This document shows, one piece after another, positions 63,310 through 64,000 of a DNA stretch of 64,000 nucleotides. Within the stretch, counting starts at the first letter, position 1, and each line of letters starts with the position of its first letter. The notes beneath the pieces are model-generated. The model searched no databases. It had not been told where the DNA came from and worked only from the letters and a program-made list of their open reading frames with translations. This DNA comes from Aestuariibius violaceus (lineage in GTDB: Bacteria > Pseudomonadota > Alphaproteobacteria > Rhodobacterales > Rhodobacteraceae). The stretch spans positions 558,001 through 622,000 of the forward strand of contig NZ_JBFONT020000001.1 in NCBI RefSeq assembly GCF_040779325.2, read 5' to 3'. The position numbers and the translations under genes are program-made.

Positions 63310-64000
63310 ATGACCGAACAACCGGCCACCCTGATCGCCGAACTCGACGCCCGCTCGCGCGAGGTGTTTCGCAAACTCGTCGAAAGCTACCTCGAATCGG
63401 GCGACCCCGTCGGCTCCCGCACGCTGACCCGTCAGCTGACCGAACAGGTCTCGGCCGCGACGATCCGCAACGTGATGCAGGACCTCGAATATCTCGGCCT
63501 CCTGCAAAGCCCGCACGTCTCTGCCGGGCGCATCCCCACCCAGCAGGGCCTGCGCCTGTTCGTCGATAGCCTGCTCGAGGTGTCCGACCTCGCCGGCGAC
63601 GACCGCGAGATGATCGACCAGACGCTCGGCACCAACCACACCGACGCCGCGACCCTGCTCGACCGCGTCGGCTCCGCTCTCTCCGGCATCACCCAAGGGG
63701 CCAGCCTCGTCCTGACCCCGAAAAGCGAGGCACCGGTCCGCCATATCGAATTCGTCTCGCTCGCCCCCGACCGGTCGCTCGTCGTGCTCGTCTTCGCCGA
63801 TGGCCGCGTCGAAAACCGGGTCTTCACCCCGCCGCCGGGCCAGACGCCGTCGTCGATGCGCGAGGCCGCGAATTTCATCAACGCCGTCGCCGAAGGCCGC
63901 ACGCTCACCGACCTCGGCAGGACCATCGCGGATGAGATCGCAAAGCGCCGCCAGGAACTCGACACGCTCGCCCAGACCCTCGTCGAACAGGGCATCGCCG
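63310..64000 (+). CDS. hrcA: Heat-inducible transcription repressor HrcA, 3' end outside the window
   Basis: The ATG at 63310 opens a frame that runs to the right edge (230 codons visible). The N-terminal winged helix reads SREVFRKLVESYLESGDPVG, then SAATIRNVMQDLEYLGLLQS and SAGRIPTQQGLRLFVDSLLE, all HrcA hallmarks; the GAF-like domain follows. HrcA represses chaperonin genes by binding CIRCE elements. No CIRCE repeat (TTAGCACTC-N9-GAGTGCTAA) is seen in the 101-base gap to rph. grpE or dnaK may follow beyond the edge. Confidence 0.95.
   Translation, partial: MTEQPATLIAELDARSREVFRKLVESYLESGDPVGSRTLTRQLTEQVSAATIRNVMQDLEYLGLLQSPHVSAGRIPTQQGLRLFVDSLLEVSDLAGDDREMIDQTLGTNHTDAATLLDRVGSALSGITQGASLVLTPKSEAPVRHIEFVSLAPDRSLVVLVFADGRVENRVFTPPPGQTPSSMREAANFINAVAEGRTLTDLGRTIADEIAKRRQELDTLAQTLVEQGIA

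Overview
The window is high-GC, densely packed bacterial DNA. Gene content and order point to an alphaproteobacterium, most likely Rhodobacterales (Roseobacter/Rhodobacter type). The block dnaA-dnaN-recF-gyrB, then secB/dnaQ-coaE-aroE-maf, a non-coding gap, hemJ-rho-mnmE-mnmG-rsmG-parA-parB, hemW-rdgB-rph and hrcA is the origin-proximal neighbourhood known from Caulobacter and its relatives. FlaF/FlbT, HemJ and UbiB/UbiE fit that assignment. No tRNA, rRNA, insertion sequence, prophage or CRISPR array was seen.

Left part (1-17.4 kb), accessory and envelope genes: the 3' part of an acidic OmpA-family protein; a secreted alpha/beta hydrolase; an Asp/Asn-hydroxylase-like protein; a TetR regulator divergent from a tautomerase-MAPEG pair, with two palindromes between them; an oligopeptide-type ABC transporter (two permeases, a small lipoprotein, two ATPases) without its own binding protein; a PqiAABC lipid-transport operon whose MCE protein carries a long repeat region, preceded by a perfect CtrA-type box; and a minus-strand operon of a BASS-family transporter, an FAD dehydrogenase and a ketopantoate-reductase-like enzyme.

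Middle part (17.5-28.8 kb), a catabolic cluster: a minus-strand operon PhyH dioxygenase, metallo-beta-lactamase-fold protein, family 5 binding protein, two permeases, two ATPases and GH38 alpha-mannosidase, with a divergent AraC regulator. It looks like a mannoside or glycoconjugate uptake and degradation system with two unexplained enzymes. From 29.0 to 35.0 kb lies a flagellar cluster: DUF1217 protein, FlbT, FlaF, flagellin, FlgN-like, FlgJ-like, FliK-like and FlgD.

Right part (35-64 kb), housekeeping: ubiB-ubiE, a small membrane protein, mutM, a crotonase, rpsT, dnaA, dnaN, recF, gyrB, an Smr protein, mltA, a Tim44-domain protein, fxsA, secB, dnaQ, coaE, aroE, maf. The gap at 53.06-53.45 kb is the best candidate for the chromosome origin: genes diverge from it on both sides, and it holds DnaA-box-like, AT-rich and CtrA-box-like sequence. 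Two parS sites lie at the starts of mnmG and rsmG just upstream of parA-parB, so replication initiation (dnaA, dnaN, oriC) and segregation (parS, parA, parB) sit within about 20 kb. Convergent gene pairs are often separated by strong inverted repeats that extend into coding sequence.
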